Shown here piece after piece: positions 33,221 to 45,324 of a DNA stretch of 64,000 nucleotides (positions within the stretch are counted from its first letter, which is position 1; the number at the start of each line of letters is the position of its first letter). This DNA is from Halichoerus grypus (Eukaryota > Chordata > Mammalia > Carnivora > Phocidae): contig NC_135712.1 of NCBI RefSeq assembly GCF_964656455.1, positions 71,801,239-71,865,238 on the forward strand, given 5' to 3'. The notes beneath the pieces are model-generated. The model had not been told where the DNA came from, did no database searches, and was given only the letters and a program-made list of their open reading frames with translations. The position numbers and the translations under genes were made by a program.

Positions 33221-35654
33221 TTTTTCTAACTAGCCTCAGATTTACCTAATAATAAAGTGTCAAGGCCAAGCATAATTCTTGTCCAGAAATACAATTTTGG
33301 AAGAAAATAAAAAGATCCCCAGACTTACCATTTATCAGAATTGGCAACTACTTTAACTGTACTGTGTATTAAAACATCTTTAAACTACTCTCATGTCTGA
33401 AGAGGCTTTTGGGAGATTGGAGGGAGGGAGGAAGGGAGGGAGAGAAATGATAGGGAGGAGGGAAGGGACAGGAGAGGCCTGGGAGCCACGTGGCTGCCGT
33501 GTGCTCACTGCCTCATCTCACCTACTGTCTGTTCAGCGCTGCCTCGTGAACAAGCTAGGGTGCGCCGGACCCACAGAGACCCCAGCCCCAAACCTTGCTG
33601 CCCGCTTCGGCATGGTAGTATGACATCATTAATGACATGCAGAGTGGCCTCTTTGATGGCCCATCCGGAGAGTCTTCTCCCTGCTCTTCAAGCCACGAAT
33701 ACTTGTGTTTCTCCTGGACAATTAATTGGTGTCTCCTTCTATACAACTAGTTAGATGTCCTTTTCTTCAGTTGCCTAGTAGAAAACTTAGAGCCAAACTT
33801 GTGGCATGCGTGTATCAAGCTCATGGCTCTTTAGAGGATGCATTTTGGCATCTTTGCTAGCTAAGAGAAATTCCTTCTGGAACAAAATTGGGGATACCAT
33901 TGAAAGGAGAGGAGAGAAGGAGGGTAGGAAGGAAGATGCGTGCAGTCTTCATTAGGCCCTACCACTTAAGATCCCATTTTCTAGATCTGCCTGACTATAG
34001 TAAGTAAAGATAAATATCATGAGAAATAGTCCTGGGAGGAAGTACAGCATGGATGGGGTGAACGTTTAATTTCACCACGAAATTAATCGTTAAACTATAA
34101 CACTTCAAGTGTGGGAAAGGGGACGCTATTGATAATTACACTAGGACAAGTTGAACCAGCCCTGTCCTGGACCACCTGAGGACGTGTCCTCACCCTGCAC
34201 TCAAGCTGGTAGAGCAGGGAAGGACGGAGGGAAAAGGAGGGTAGGGGGTGGTGCAGGGCAGGGCAGCCGTGAAGGCCGAGGCACCTGGGGTCAGAGATGC
34301 TGCTGACGTGGGCAATGTATTTGGACCTGTCACCTGCTAGAACCAAGAAGAGGGTGTTGAATCATTCTTGGGCTGGCATTTGGCCTTTGCCTGGACGTTC
34401 AAGGTGAAGAGTAAAAGCACCCTGTGTCTATAAATGCATCTTACCACGCCTGCGCCCCACATCTCCTGGTAGTCCGTGTGAGCCCACGAGCTGCAATTTG
34501 GCCCTGTGTTGAAGGGGCAGATTAGGCTTTCTCTGCGGGGTGGAGCTAACACCGTGTAGAGACTGATTTGCTACTTTTGAGAGCTCATCCCTGGGATTTG
34601 GCCATAATTCCGTGCAGAAGGAGTCAAGGGAAAGAGGCGGAGGCGAGGCAACAGCCTCTCAAAAAGTGTAAATGCTTTGTTTTCACCATTGATTTTTGGC
34701 TGGTCTCAAAAATCCCCTAGAGCTGCCCTTAGTGCGTATTAGCCGTGCGTCAGAGCCTCACCAGGGCTGCGCCCCGTCGGCCCATGACGGGGAAGGCCAG
34801 AGGGCCTAAACATACCTTGTGCAGGGAGGGCCCTCCTCCCCAGAGGAGAGTGTAGGGCTCAGCAAATGTCACCTGTGCCTCCCCGATGGGCTTGTCCGTA
34901 CGTCTGGAGCAGAATCTCCAGAAGCTGCCAGGGGCCCCGTCCGGGAGAGATCAGCAGGGGCTGTAGGTGAAGGCGGCACAGCCCACCTCTGGGAGGGGAA
35001 TGGAAACTCAGGCCCTGCCGCGGATTTGCCCCTGTGGCCCGGCCTTGGAATTAGCAAGATGGAGAAGACCGTAGGCCATCCACGTGAGCTGGGCCTCAGT
35101 TCAGGGTGCCTTTGGGGGAGGTGGCCCTTGTCCCCTCATCGTAGCACATCTGGGCTTATCCAGGCTAACTTGGTGACTAACAGCTCAGCCGTGAAGAATT
35201 CCACAGGCACTTATTGAGGGTCTGCTCGAGGCCCGTCTCAGTGGCCAAGTCCCAGGCCCTGCTGTCAAGAGTACACGGCCTGGAGAGCTGGCCACACCTG
35301 CAGCTGAGGGTCGCAACACCCTATAAAAGCCCCTATAAAAGTGTGGCCGCACTTGCTTTCCTCAGAGCTACCTCCAGACCTTGCTCCCTCCTTGCGGCTC
35401 ACTCTGACCCTGGGGGTCCTCTTTCCCTCTCCTCGTGCCACACCATTTCTGCCTCTCAGAAGCTCCTCAGCCAGACTGTCCACTTGGCTTTCAGTTTCAT
35501 TTCATGATGGGCAGTCTCTTGGATGACTCTCAGCGATATGTTCTGCAGCCAACGGACAGCCTACCCCATCCCTGTCCCCAGATTAACTGCCGTGACTTCA
35601 CACACTCCCAAACTTTTTTGAGCACCTACCCAATGCTAGTAGGCTAGTAGGTGC
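33221..35654. other. Unique intronic sequence with a purine tract
   Basis: A nearly pure A/G tract lies at 33415-33485. The open frame 34819-35217 (132 codons) is unrecognised. Two TATAAAAG words 12 bases apart lie at 35322-35329 and 35334-35341. A short tandem of gctagtag lies at about 35635-35652. Confidence 0.5.
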
Positions 35655-35770
35655 CTTGCTCACACGTGTGGCCTTTGGGTATGCTCTCCCTCCATCCTGC
35701 CCTTCTGTTTGCCCTCCTTGTCCTTCAGGTCACCATTTTTGGAAAGCCCCCTGAGGGCCTCCTTGGTCCT
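35655..35770 (+). repeat. L2 fragment (weak)
   Basis: The order ccatcctgcccttctgtttg then ttcaggtcaccatttttgg and ccccctgagggcctccttgg resembles the region upstream of the L2 3' end (tcaggtgtcacctcctccagg). Confidence 0.45.
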
Positions 35771-36189
35771 AGCCGGACCCCCCGCTCCTCAGCACTGACT
35801 GCTCTGAATAGCTGAATAGCAGGTCATGACTTAGAGGACAGGTGCTTCCTAGATATGTGTGTCTCCCTCCGCAGGGTCCTGCGCTCTCTGGGGACAGGGC
35901 TTTTGTCTAATATTTTGTCTAGTAAAACATTGTCTTTTCCCTCCCAACCCCACAAGTCCAGCCTGGGGGCCTTGAACTGGAGCCCTTCCTCCAGCCACCA
36001 TCCAGCTCTGGTTCTCTAAGAACATCTTGGGATTTTAAGTCTTGGTTGTTTTTAAATAATGGCATGAAGGGTCAGGAGGAAGTAGGGGGAACTGACCTGT
36101 AGCCATAGGGATAAAGCCAAATCATGTATTTTTCTGGAAATATACATGCTCTTATTGCACTTTGGAGATAGACTAGAATGTTGGGAAAT
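35771..36189. other. Unique intronic sequence
   Basis: Nothing recognised. Confidence 0.5.
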
Positions 36190-36330
36190 TGTCCGAGCTT
36201 GAAGTCAGAGGTGGGGGGGACTCCTGGTTCCACTGCTTCCTAGCCTTATTACTTTGCATAACATATTTAAAGCTTCAGTTTGCTCATCTGTGGAATGGGG
36301 GTGCCTCCAGCATATTGGTTATAAAGTGAT
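36190..36330 (+). repeat. MIR SINE
   Basis: The segments gagcttgaagtcagaggtgg, cctggttccactgcttccta, gccttattactttgcataac, cagtttgctcatctgtggaa follow MIR order. Confidence 0.8.
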
Positions 36331-36469
36331 TTCTGCCTCCCCCTTCGTGGCCTATTTAAGATATGTAATGCACGTGTCACACTGCAGGCAGAAAAGATGC
36401 ATTTGAAAAACCTTGCCTGGTGATTCTGAAGCTGGAGTTTGTGCCTCCTCTCTTTGCCTATTTGAGAAC

Positions 36470-36512
36470 CACTGGCCCAAATCCTTGTGGGTGCTCAATA
36501 AATAGGAATGAA
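36470..36512 (+). repeat. L2 3' end remnant
   Basis: The short piece gtgggtgctcaataaatagg followed by aatgaaat is the terminal part of an L2 3' end. Confidence 0.5.
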
Positions 36513-36662
36513 ATCCTGTCCTAGACACATTGCACAGCAGGCACAGAGGGGCTCCATGAGCGTTATCTGCCCTCTCCCTTTTCTTCCTATCCTACACAAC
36601 CCAGACCTTCCCTTGGTGCCGGTCAGTAGTGGAAAATGTTCCCAGAACACAGAGAGGTTGCT

Positions 36663-36676
36663 AGAGAGAGAGAGAG

Positions 36677-36707
<31 letters not shown>

Positions 36708-36708
36708 T
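36663..36708 (+). repeat. (AG)n(TG)n microsatellite
   Basis: A GA run changes directly into a GT run. The minus-strand His/Thr and Ser/Leu repeats in open frames here come from it. Confidence 0.95.
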
Positions 36709-37679
36709 GGGGGGCCAGCTTCAGAAGCCGGAAGGAATGGTCCTGACTTGGAAAGGGAGTGTTCTGTGCAGGAAGAGGGCCACATCCTGCCTTATAAGAA
36801 GCTGCCACTGGCCCTTTCCTCTTCATGGTTTACGGGCCAGTGTGTGCCCTTGGCCATGATGAAAAACATGACTTTGCTTTTCTGTTCCATGGTGCAGAAG
36901 ACCCACGTGGAAAGCCCAATGGCAGAGGGGCGGAAAATGGCCAGATTGGAGCCAGCTGCGAGTATAGCCACCTGTGCTTTGTAGGTTGCAAACTGCAAAG
37001 CGTGTATGCCGACCTGGGGTCAAGGATTTTTGAAGCACCAGTCCTAAAGCATTTCAGGCTTCTCCTTGTAATGTGCCTGTCCCTGCATGTCACTCCACGG
37101 CATGCCCCGAAAGTGTCACACCCCACTTTCTCTCTCTCTCTCCACTTCCTCTCATCACTTCAGGGCCCCTTCTGCGCCCCGGCTTCTCCAGGCCGGCCGG
37201 TGAGAGCACTTTCTCTGCAGCACCCGGGCCCGGCGCCATGCGATCGTTGTGCATGATGACCCGGGGCTGCCCGCAGCTGAGCCTCAGCTTATGGACAGCC
37301 TCACGTGACTTGACCAAGTTGAAGTCTAACCACCTCCTTCTAGACACTTGCTCCCTAGGGTCCTTTCTCATTTGGAGAAATGATCTTCTGGATCCAGACT
37401 CTTGTGATTAAAATCTTACCATCCCATGCCACTTCCATTCCAGAGGCAAAGAATAAGGTATTTGCTTTCTTGGGCCTCCATTTGGTCCTTTCTTGGCCAC
37501 ACGTGCAGTCTCCACACCGTTGACGGACATGCTAATGGCTGATACTGAAGCAGCTCAGGCATGCCCTGCAGGCTGTGGGCCATGAGCTTTCCCACTGCAG
37601 CGCCTTCGCTCCTACCACTGGTTAGAACGGTGCTGCATTCCCCTAGGCTTGAACCGTGCTCAACTGTTACCCGTTGGTT
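36709..37679. other. Unique intronic sequence
   Basis: The + frame 36508-36984 (158 codons) crosses the microsatellite and is unrecognised. 37060-37260 is GC-rich with open frames on both strands, also unrecognised. Confidence 0.5.
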
Positions 37680-37832
37680 TTACATTTGCTCCTCGTGCGA
37701 ACTCAGCAACGGAGGAAGACAGGTAGTGTTATTCCCATTTTGCGGAAGAGACTGAACTTGGGTAGGTTAGATTTGCCCAGGGTCACTTGGTCATTTCTAG
37801 GACTCGGGTCTCCGGCCCTAGTGCCCTGCCTG
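37680..37832 (-). repeat. MIR SINE, minus strand
   Basis: On the + strand: gacaggtagtgttattccca, ttttgcggaagagactgaac, gatttgcccagggtcacttgg, gactcgggtctccggccc. This is the reverse complement of MIR. Confidence 0.75.
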
Positions 37833-38378
37833 TCCTCTAAGCACCTGAGATCCTCGGGGATGGTTCCTGGCCCCCGCCTTTATAGTTCCCAAGCTATGAA
37901 ACAGCCAGGATGGAGAGGTTCTGCAGCCTTATACCTAGCCACCTCACAGCCTGGGTCACCGAGTCCCCCACCCCCTTTTTGGGGGATTCATTGAATAGAC
38001 TTCCATGTTGAAGACAATCCCAGTCTTTGCATGAAGACATTTAAGAGCATTCAAGTTCCTGCCTCGGTGTTTGAACCCCATATAGACTGCCTCCCACCTT
38101 CTAGTCCACAGTCACATTTGGCAACGGCTGGATTTCTGCGCCAGCATGTGCAGGGCCCTCCAGCAAAACGGTTTGATCACTTTTTCCTCACAGCTCAGTG
38201 ACCCTCCCTGGTGATGCTGAGTGTGTCATGAACGAGTCTGTTCTCACACTGTTTCTTGGGGGTTTTGATCTTTGGGGAACCTCAGTTGTGTGCGTTTTAG
38301 TGTGAATTGTGTCCAGGCAGACTCCTCAGAGCTTTGACACCAGAGAGGGAATGGTTTTAGTTATTAAAGGACACGGGC

Positions 38379-38409
<31 letters not shown>

Positions 38410-38854
38410 GATAGGTCTGCAGCCTGACTTGGGTTAAAATTTCTCTCATGGTTTTGGAAGTGTTAGAGTAATGCCTTCCTGCCTGCCTTCCATCCATCCA
38501 GCCACCCATCATCCCTCTAAGATGATGGGAAAGATATACTGTGGGTTTCTTTGAGTCTGATGAGTTTCAGTACCTACCCCTTAACTTACAGAAATCCCAT
38601 TCTATTTATTGCAAAAGCAGCCTATTTCTACTCGAGTGTCTTTCCCACGAGTCTTGGCCTCCTGGTGCTGAGCCTGGGGCCTGGGTTCAGAGCCAGTCTG
38701 GGGTCCCCAGGAGATTGTGGAGATGCTGAGTATGTCGTCAGCTCTTGGAAATGGGAACCATCTGCACTTGCCTCTGTCCTCTCATCGAAATGCTGGACAA
38801 GCGTTCTTCATCCTGCTGAATGTTTTGTTCAATGCAGACATGGAGAGGCAGACC
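37833..38854. other. Unique intronic sequence
   Basis: Holds the poly-T run above and a short ccttcctgcctgccttccat tract at 38476-38495. Otherwise nothing recognised. Confidence 0.5.
38383..38409 (-). repeat. Poly-T run (27 T) without an adjoining SINE
   Basis: 27 T in a row, with no SINE body on either side. It could be the tail of a very short retroposed fragment on the minus strand or a simple repeat. Confidence 0.9.
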
Positions 38855-38945
38855 TGGCTGGCTTTAGTCAGGTCCCATTCTCTCGGTCAGCCTTGGTTTC
38901 CTCCTTTATAAAATGAGAAGGTTGGATTGAAATGTCTTTCCTAAC
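38855..38945 (+). repeat. MIR SINE fragment (weak)
   Basis: The piece ccttggtttcctcctttata with aaatgagaaggttgga resembles the middle of MIR (cagtttcctcatctgtaaaatggg). Confidence 0.5.
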
Positions 38946-40823
38946 TTTAACAGACAGTTACAGATTCTATTAAAATAATTGCAGCATCTTGGGATAGGAG
39001 AGACATCTGGGGGCATCTTTTCTCAAGCCTGAATTTCCCCACAGCATCTCTGACTTACCAGGTCTCAGCTTGATTACCTCCTGCAGTGCGGAACTTGCTA
39101 CTTCCAAAGCAGTCCATTATTTTATTTTTGGACAAGTTCATTGGAATGTTTTTCTGTGTATCAAATTTAAACAATCTGCTTCCCTGTGGTTCCTACTCAT
39201 TTTCCCCACATTTGTACTCTGGGACCACACAAAACATGTGTATGTAACTCTTCCCCACAAAGGTCCATCAGATACTCAGATTTGCAGAGAGACTCTCATT
39301 TCCCTTGAGTCCTCTCTTGTGTGGGCTAATAGCCCTTCCCTCGTACACACCCTTTCTCCTTCCCGCAAGGACGGGCATTCACTTCTGAACGTCAGCAAGT
39401 AGGAACTGTGGGTGGAAGGCCTTCCCTCTTCGGTGCAGGCACCAAGAGGCAGGAAGAAGTCCTCTCTGGAGCAAGGCTGGGCAGACACACATTTCTTACC
39501 TGGGAAGCCAGGGTCCCCATTCATAGCTTTCCCTGTGTCCCACCCAGCCTCCTGAGGGCTGACTTTGTCCACTGCAGGGACACACTGTGCAGACTCAGTG
39601 TGGCCTCGCTCTGTGCACCCAGCTCAGAAGTGTAATGTAACGATCAGTGAGGTTCATGCTCTTGTTCGGGGTACCGGGATCAGCACAGTTCTCAGTGTGT
39701 CTGGGGCTGTGAGAAGAAGAAAGGGACAGAAGAGGAAAGCTTTGAGACAGCCAGTAATTGGAAGAAATGTTTGAGTTTATTGGGAGCCGCCTGGCAGATC
39801 CTTGAAAGCAGCGACTGGCCAGGATGTGGCCACACAGACCACATGCCCGCCCCGGCCTTCCCTCCTCGCTTGTCTTCTCCCCATCTCCATTTGAAGGAAA
39901 AATAGGATATTTTCTGTGGCTGTGTCACTGCTTCTGGCTGATGGGCTGGCTTGGCCGTCCCAGACCACAGAACTAGCACAAGATGGATGTTAGCAGCTCC
40001 CAGCTGGGATGTAGAAGTTCTGTCGGTCTTTTCCAAACCATGGTGCACCAAAGAGCTGCCTTTTCTTCTTCCCGCCAATCTGGAGGGGGGCCTGTACCTT
40101 CTGGGTTTCGCGCCGAGTGTGGGCAGTGCATTTTCACATCTGTTAGCTCTAAGGGCCTCTGCTGCCCGGAGCTTCCTGACAGTTGGAATTCATGGCCATG
40201 GGGCATTTATCACAGCCTTGGGTGGATTTCTCTATGGCTGCTTGGAGAACACACTGGTTCACCTAAAAATTAAATTTTATATTGGAATAAAAATGAACCG
40301 AAACCCTAGATGTCTCTGGTGTATGCCTGGCTTGATCTCCAGCGGTTTTGAACAACTGGAGCTTTCTGTGCATGGAGTTCTGGAGTAGAGCTGTTTTCTG
40401 TCATGGCTCTCAGGGCCCGGCCCTCCGAGCTGGGTCTGCTAGGAGGTTCTGGGGAGCAGGGGTCCTAGCACTGGCCAAGAGGAAGGGCCCAGCCTCCTGG
40501 CTGGGGGAAGCTGGGTCACTTCCTTCCTGTCTCTCAGAATGGGGCCGAGGGTGATGCAGTGCTCGTGGGCAGGTCGCACTCCCAGGCTGGGGTGCACGGC
40601 ATGACCTTGAGCTGGCTGCCTGATCTTATGGGGTCCTGGCATGGTCTGTAAACAGATGCTTCCTCGTTGGGGGGGGCGGTTTGTGAGGACTGAGTAAGTC
40701 AGTATTTGTCAAGTGCCTGGGACAGTGGCTGGCAGGGATGCCGTGTGTCACTGTTTGGAAAATATGTGACACGGTTGTGCCAAAATATACCATGTCTCCT
40801 GGTCACTGTCCACCGAGAAGATC
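38946..40823. other. Unique intronic sequence
   Basis: A MIR-like 3' scrap (agtgcctgggacagtggctgg) lies at about 40683-40735. The other open frames, such as 39951-40388 (145 codons), are unrecognised. Confidence 0.5.
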
Positions 40824-40834
40824 ATCTGAGAGCC

Positions 40835-41036
40835 CTTCTTTTTTTTTTTTTTTTAAAGATTTTATTTATTTGACAGAGAGACACAGCGAGAGAGGGAACA
40901 CAAGCAGGGGGAGGGGGAGAGGGAGAAGCAGGCTTCCCGCTGAGCAGGGAGCCAGATGCGGGGCTCGATCCCAGGACCCTGGGATCAGGACTTGAGCCGA
41001 AGGCAGACGCTTAACGACTGAGCCACCAGGCGCCCC
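40835..41036 (-). mobile_element. CAN-SINE, minus strand
   Basis: Flanked by tctgagagcc at 40825-40834 and 41037-41046. From the + strand: T run, aaagattttatttatttgac, GA-rich tail, cgctgagcagggagccagat, and the full head with gccgaaggcagacgcttaac. It is the complete reference for the shortened copy at 29252-29432. Confidence 0.96.
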
Positions 41037-41046
41037 TCTGAGAGCC

Positions 41047-42027
41047 GGTTAAATACCACATCGTCTGCCCGTGGTTGCTTTTCCTGGCCGAGGTGGTTCA
41101 GATAATGGAGCATTATCACATGAGGCTGAAAATCGAATTTGCTTGATGCACACACATTCTTTCAGAGTCAGGTACATGCCGTGGCTCCTGGGACGATTTC
41201 TCCAGAAGGCCTTTAGTCACACGCGTGCCTACATTTCCTGCCTAATTCGTGGACACCTGTTGGATGCACCAACGTTTTTTTCTTCTTCCTCCTTTGGGAG
41301 AAAGGTCCTACCCTTCTTTTCCTTCCACAGAGCTGACAAAGCTGTCCACCTGCAGATGTAGCTGCCGGGACTCTAGTGTCATTCAGGAAACGTTAGTTTT
41401 CCACTCCTCCTCAGAGCTTCACAGCCCGGCAGCCACCTGTCTGTTCAGCAGGACCTTTAGCTGCCTCTTCCTTCCCATTTCATGTTCCTCGATCCAGCTC
41501 ATCCTCTTTCCATCAGGCTCCCAGACTGTGCTGGTCTACACAGCGGCCCACCCCCTCCACGCCAAGCACATCTCTTCGGGTACAGTGCTGTCAGATTCTG
41601 TTTCTCTAGAACTCAAGCAGAAGATTTGGTCTATAGAAAGTGGCTTCTTCTTGTCCTTACTTAACTAGAAAATCCCGTTCATCAGAATAAACAGCTTGAT
41701 AGAGAATTATCCGTGGAATTCAGCAAACTGAATTACAGTCTTCCTGCAGTTTCTTCAGTGCTAAAATGCGAATCATACTGTGTGTCTCACAGAGGTGTTT
41801 TAAGATCTGAGGAAACCTCAAAGGGCTTCGTACGTAGAGAAATGTACATTTCTGGAAGATGATTTTTATTATCAGACTTGAAGCACACAACTCCCGGATG
41901 GCGGGAGCCGGCTGCGAATCTCCCAGTCAGCAAGCAGTGGCGAAGCGCGGCGTCACTCCTCGGCTCTGCCATTCTGACGTGGTGCCTCGGGAAGGCTGGG
42001 TGTTTCATTATTCTGGCTCCAGGAAGC
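41047..42027. other. Unique intronic sequence
   Basis: No repeat recognised. Open frames such as 41249-41668 (139 codons) are pyrimidine-rich and unrecognised. Confidence 0.5.
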
Positions 42028-42145
42028 GAATTCTGTTCTATGCCCGTTTTACAGGTGAGAAAACAGAGACACAGAAAGGCAAAAAACTCGTGCCTGGGGT
42101 GTCCCCACCGGTAATTGTGGAGGCTGAGTTCAAATCTAGGCACTG
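42028..42145 (-). repeat. MIR SINE, minus strand
   Basis: On the + strand: gcccgttttacaggtgagaa, aacagagacacagaaaggc, gaggctgagttcaaatctagg: the reverse complement of MIR, with the tract between partly lost. Confidence 0.75.
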
Positions 42146-42177
42146 CTCCTGCTTGCTGCGCTGCCCTGTCCCCTGCC

Positions 42178-42275
42178 CTTATTACCGAATTTGCCCCAAG
42201 TCACAAAACTAGAAAATGGAGGAGCTAGGCCTCAAGCATAATCCAGCATTCTCTTTACTGTACTGCAGGGCTGCA
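42178..42275 (-). repeat. MIR SINE fragment, minus strand
   Basis: Reads ttgccccaagtcacaaaact, aatggaggagctaggcctca, cattctctttactgtactgc on the + strand, again reverse MIR order. Close to the previous MIR and possibly a second insertion. Confidence 0.65.
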
Positions 42276-43369
42276 TCCTTTGCGGTGAAAACAGCCTGCA
42301 TATGTCGGGGCCATTGGTCAACACTTACCAAAGAGTTTTGCCGTCTACCTCCGTCTCTGCCGCCCCGGCCCTACCCACCCTGTGCTTAGAGAACAGTCTT
42401 CTCGGAAAGAGGTTCTCATTTCTCAGTTTGACCTGTTGCTGCACTGTTGGCTTGTGGCCAAAGTGGAGGAAGGAGAGTGGGGGAAAGTGTCTTCTTGCAA
42501 ACGGAGTGGAGCTTTCTTGAAGATGCATTTTCTTGCTGCAGCACATTTGAAGCCCTTCTTTGTGATTGCTGATTTGTGCATTTTGCTGGAGTTGCAAAAA
42601 TAGCCATGCTGTCGTTAGCCAAGTGTTGTACATCTGAGTTTGCTCTGGGACATCTGGCCGCGAAGCCAAGGCCTGCCCTTGCCTGCAAGGTGCTGGTGAA
42701 ATGCGGGACTGGGACTGAGAAATGGACCTGCTCACAGACAGCGAGTCAGAGCCCAAGCCCTGCGGGTGGGGGCCTATGTGTCCATTTCATGGGCGAAGCC
42801 TGTGTTTGGAAATGGGTGGGGGTGGGGAGGAGGGGTGAAAGAGACCTTCTCCAGCTGGTCTGGATTCTGATTCTAGGGTGATTGAGCGATGTGAAGGCTG
42901 CATCTTTGGTAATTAGGTTGCTCGTGACAGAGAGAGGCTGTTTCTCACTGCTGTGGAGAAGGACGGGCTGATGGAACAGGTCAACATAAGGGAGAACACT
43001 TACTGTGTCCATTTCTGAGGGCAGGCTGCAGGGGAGGGGGCCGGGTGGCGTACCTGAAGGGCGGCACCCAAATGTTGCTAGTTGCAGAGCTTGTAGGCCT
43101 TGGCTGCGCTCTTGTATTTGCAGGTCCCAAGCTGTGCAGACCCCCTTGGGGATCCTGCAGCCCTGGGGCCCCGCCCGCCTTCCTTCCTTGTAGCTTGGGG
43201 GACAAAGCCACACTTAGTGTGGTGTGAAGGCCCCCTTTGATCTAGTTTCAACCTGATCTTTCAGACCCATTTCCTCTACTCCCCTCTCTCCCCACACCCT
43301 GAAACTGTATGTACAATGAGCGGTGTGTGGGCATTGGTGCTTTTGTTCAGATTCTCAGAGGCGCTGGCC
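42276..43369. other. Unique intronic sequence with a G-quadruplex motif
   Basis: G runs at 42814-42836 on the + strand could form a quadruplex. Open frames on both strands (for example minus 42746-43213, 155 codons) are unrecognised. Confidence 0.5.
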
Positions 43370-43622
43370 TTGAGTTCGGTGCCCCAGATGGCCTTTTGCC
43401 TCCTTTTCCCTCTTCCTGACTCCAAAGCTTTGTGCACGCTGATTCCTTAGCTTGGCATGCCCTTCCCCAACTCCTGCTGTTGAAATCCTCCTTGTTTTAT
43501 AAGCTGAGCTCAAGCATAGCTACTTCCGTGAGCCCTCCCATGGAAGGAGCCACATTCCACCTATAAGCTGGAGTCACATCTCCCTTTCCCTTTGTTCATG
43601 AAGCTCTTTGCTTACGCTCTGT
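43370..43622 (+). repeat. L2 3' region
   Basis: The order cagatggccttttgcctcc, tcctgactccaaagctttg, ggcatgcccttccccaactc, atcctccttgttttataagc, gtgagccctcccatggaagg resembles the L2 region upstream of its end (tgcccttcccc ... gccttccctga). Confidence 0.6.
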
Positions 43623-43624
43623 TA

Positions 43625-43876
43625 GAGCGTGGGGAAGAATGAAGGGAGGGAAATCGGAGGGGGAGACGAACCATGAGAGACTATGGACTCTGAGAAACAA
43701 ACTGCGGGTTCTAGAGGGGAGGGGTTGGGGGATGGGATGGCCTGGTGATGGGTATTGAGGAGGGCACGTTCTGCATGGAGCACTGGGTGTTATACGCAAA
43801 CAATGAATCATGGAACACTATATCAAAAACTAATGATGTATGGTGATTAACATAACAATAAAATTTTTTTAAAAAA
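43625..43876 (+). mobile_element. Carnivore LINE-1 3' end, 5' truncated
   Basis: The sequence gggagacgaaccatgagaga, ctatggactctgagaaacaa, gggttctagaggggaggggt, gggtattgaggagggcacgt and catggagcactgggtgttat, then tgattaacataacaataaaa and an A-rich tail is the 3' UTR of a carnivore LINE-1. Only about 250 bases remain; no coding part. It is inserted at the end of the L2 fragment. Confidence 0.9.
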
Positions 43877-44185
43877 GCATTTATTTACTCTTGCTCTGGT
43901 GTCTCCACAGCTTGATTGCCAAGTCCTTGAAGGCAAGCAAGGTCCACTGTCACTCATCCGTACACCTTTCACTCCCAGCCCCTCTCTACCTAGCAGTTGC
44001 TTGAAGACAACAGGCTGCACAGGCCCTGTATGTTGAGTAGAATCATTGTCACTTCAGAGTCAGCTCCACAGTCCTCTCTAGAGGTGCTAGTGTGTGAGTC
44101 CTACCCGTTGGTGGGAATGTTGGAGCTGTACCCAGCAGTCCTCAGACACTGACCCAGAGATCCACGCAGAGTTCCTGGGAGTTGA
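43877..44185. other. Unique intronic sequence
   Basis: Nothing recognised between two LINE-1 pieces. Confidence 0.5.
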
Positions 44186-44985
44186 ATGCATCATACTGAG
44201 TATTTGCTGAGGCTGGCAAGGAGGCAGGAGAGATATACAGATGGCCAGAAAGCACATGAAAAGACGCTCAACCTCCTTAATCATCAGGGAAATGCAACTC
44301 GCCGCCGCGGTACGATACCACTACAACCCACTATCACGGTGGTGGCGAGCACGTGGAGAAGTTGGAGCCCTCACACAGTGCTGGGGCGAACTCAGAATGG
44401 TGCAGTCCCTTTGGAAAACAGTCTGGCTGTTCCTCAAAAAGTTAAACACGGAGTTACCATATAGCGCAACCATTCCATGTGTAGGTAGACACCCAAAAGA
44501 CCTGCAGATATATGCCCATCCAAAAACCTGTACACGAATGTTCATAGCAGCATTCGTTGTAACGGCCCAAAGCTGGGAACAACCCACGTGTCTATCAACT
44601 GACGAAGGGATAGTCAAAATGTGGTATATTCATATATTGGAATATTTTTTGGACATAAAAAGGAGCAAAGTTCTGACACACGCTACAACATGGAGGAAAC
44701 TGAAAACATTATTCTAAGTGAAAGAAGCCAGTCACAAAAGACCACATAGTCTATGCTTCCATTTATATGAAATGTCCAGAATAGGCCCAAATGGTTGCTT
44801 TGGAATGGTTTGGAAGGTTTGTAGGGGCTGATGGCTGAAGGGCACAGGGTTTCTTTTTGAGATGATGAAAACGTTCTAAAATTGATGGTGGTGATAGTTG
44901 CATAACTCTGTGAATATACTAAAACCCACTGAATGGGTGAACTGTATAGTAGGTGAAGTCTCTGTCAATAAAGCTGTAACAAAAA
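44186..44985 (+). pseudogene. Old L1M LINE-1: ORF2 C-terminal remnant plus 3' UTR
   Basis: A frame open at 44241-44717 still reads like the C-terminal end of LINE-1 ORF2: KHMKRRSTSLIIREMQ, LWKTVWLFLKKLN, MFIAAFVVTAQSWEQP, then STDEGIVKMWYIHILEYF. In a live element this follows the reverse transcriptase domain. The remnant is 5' truncated and several family residues differ; no start or upstream domain is present. The part from 44720 to 44985, ending aataaagctgtaac with an A-rich tail, is its 3' UTR. Not functional. Confidence 0.92.
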
Positions 44986-44989
44986 AATA

Positions 44990-45324
44990 AGGCAGGAGAA
45001 GTTCTATTGCTGCAATGTAAGCAGAGACTTCAGTGTCTGTGCTAAAGCCTGTTTTTCATGGAAGGAGACATCTTTTAAGGCTACCGGCAGACAGGGCTAG
45101 CATACCACCTTGCCCCCACACAGTATTTTCTCCCGAATGGAAGAAGCGTTAAGTACTGACAGATCTGTATAAAGTCATTTTTTTAAGGAAGAAGAATTTT
45201 ATTTCATTTTTATGATTTAGCTGCCCTTTTACTTTCCAAGAGAATTAAAATGACTCAGCTTAAATTTGGATTTCTTTGACCACTGGGACATGACAGCTCT
45301 ACTCATCTTTTAGTGTTGGTAGTT
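44990..45324. other. Unique intronic sequence
   Basis: AT-rich in its second half; nothing recognised. Confidence 0.5.

Noticed and set aside
44241..44717. 158-codon open frame resembling reverse-transcriptase C-terminus as a possible live gene
   Set aside because: A truncated LINE-1 ORF2 remnant: no upstream domains and a decayed 3' UTR. Kept only as a pseudogene.
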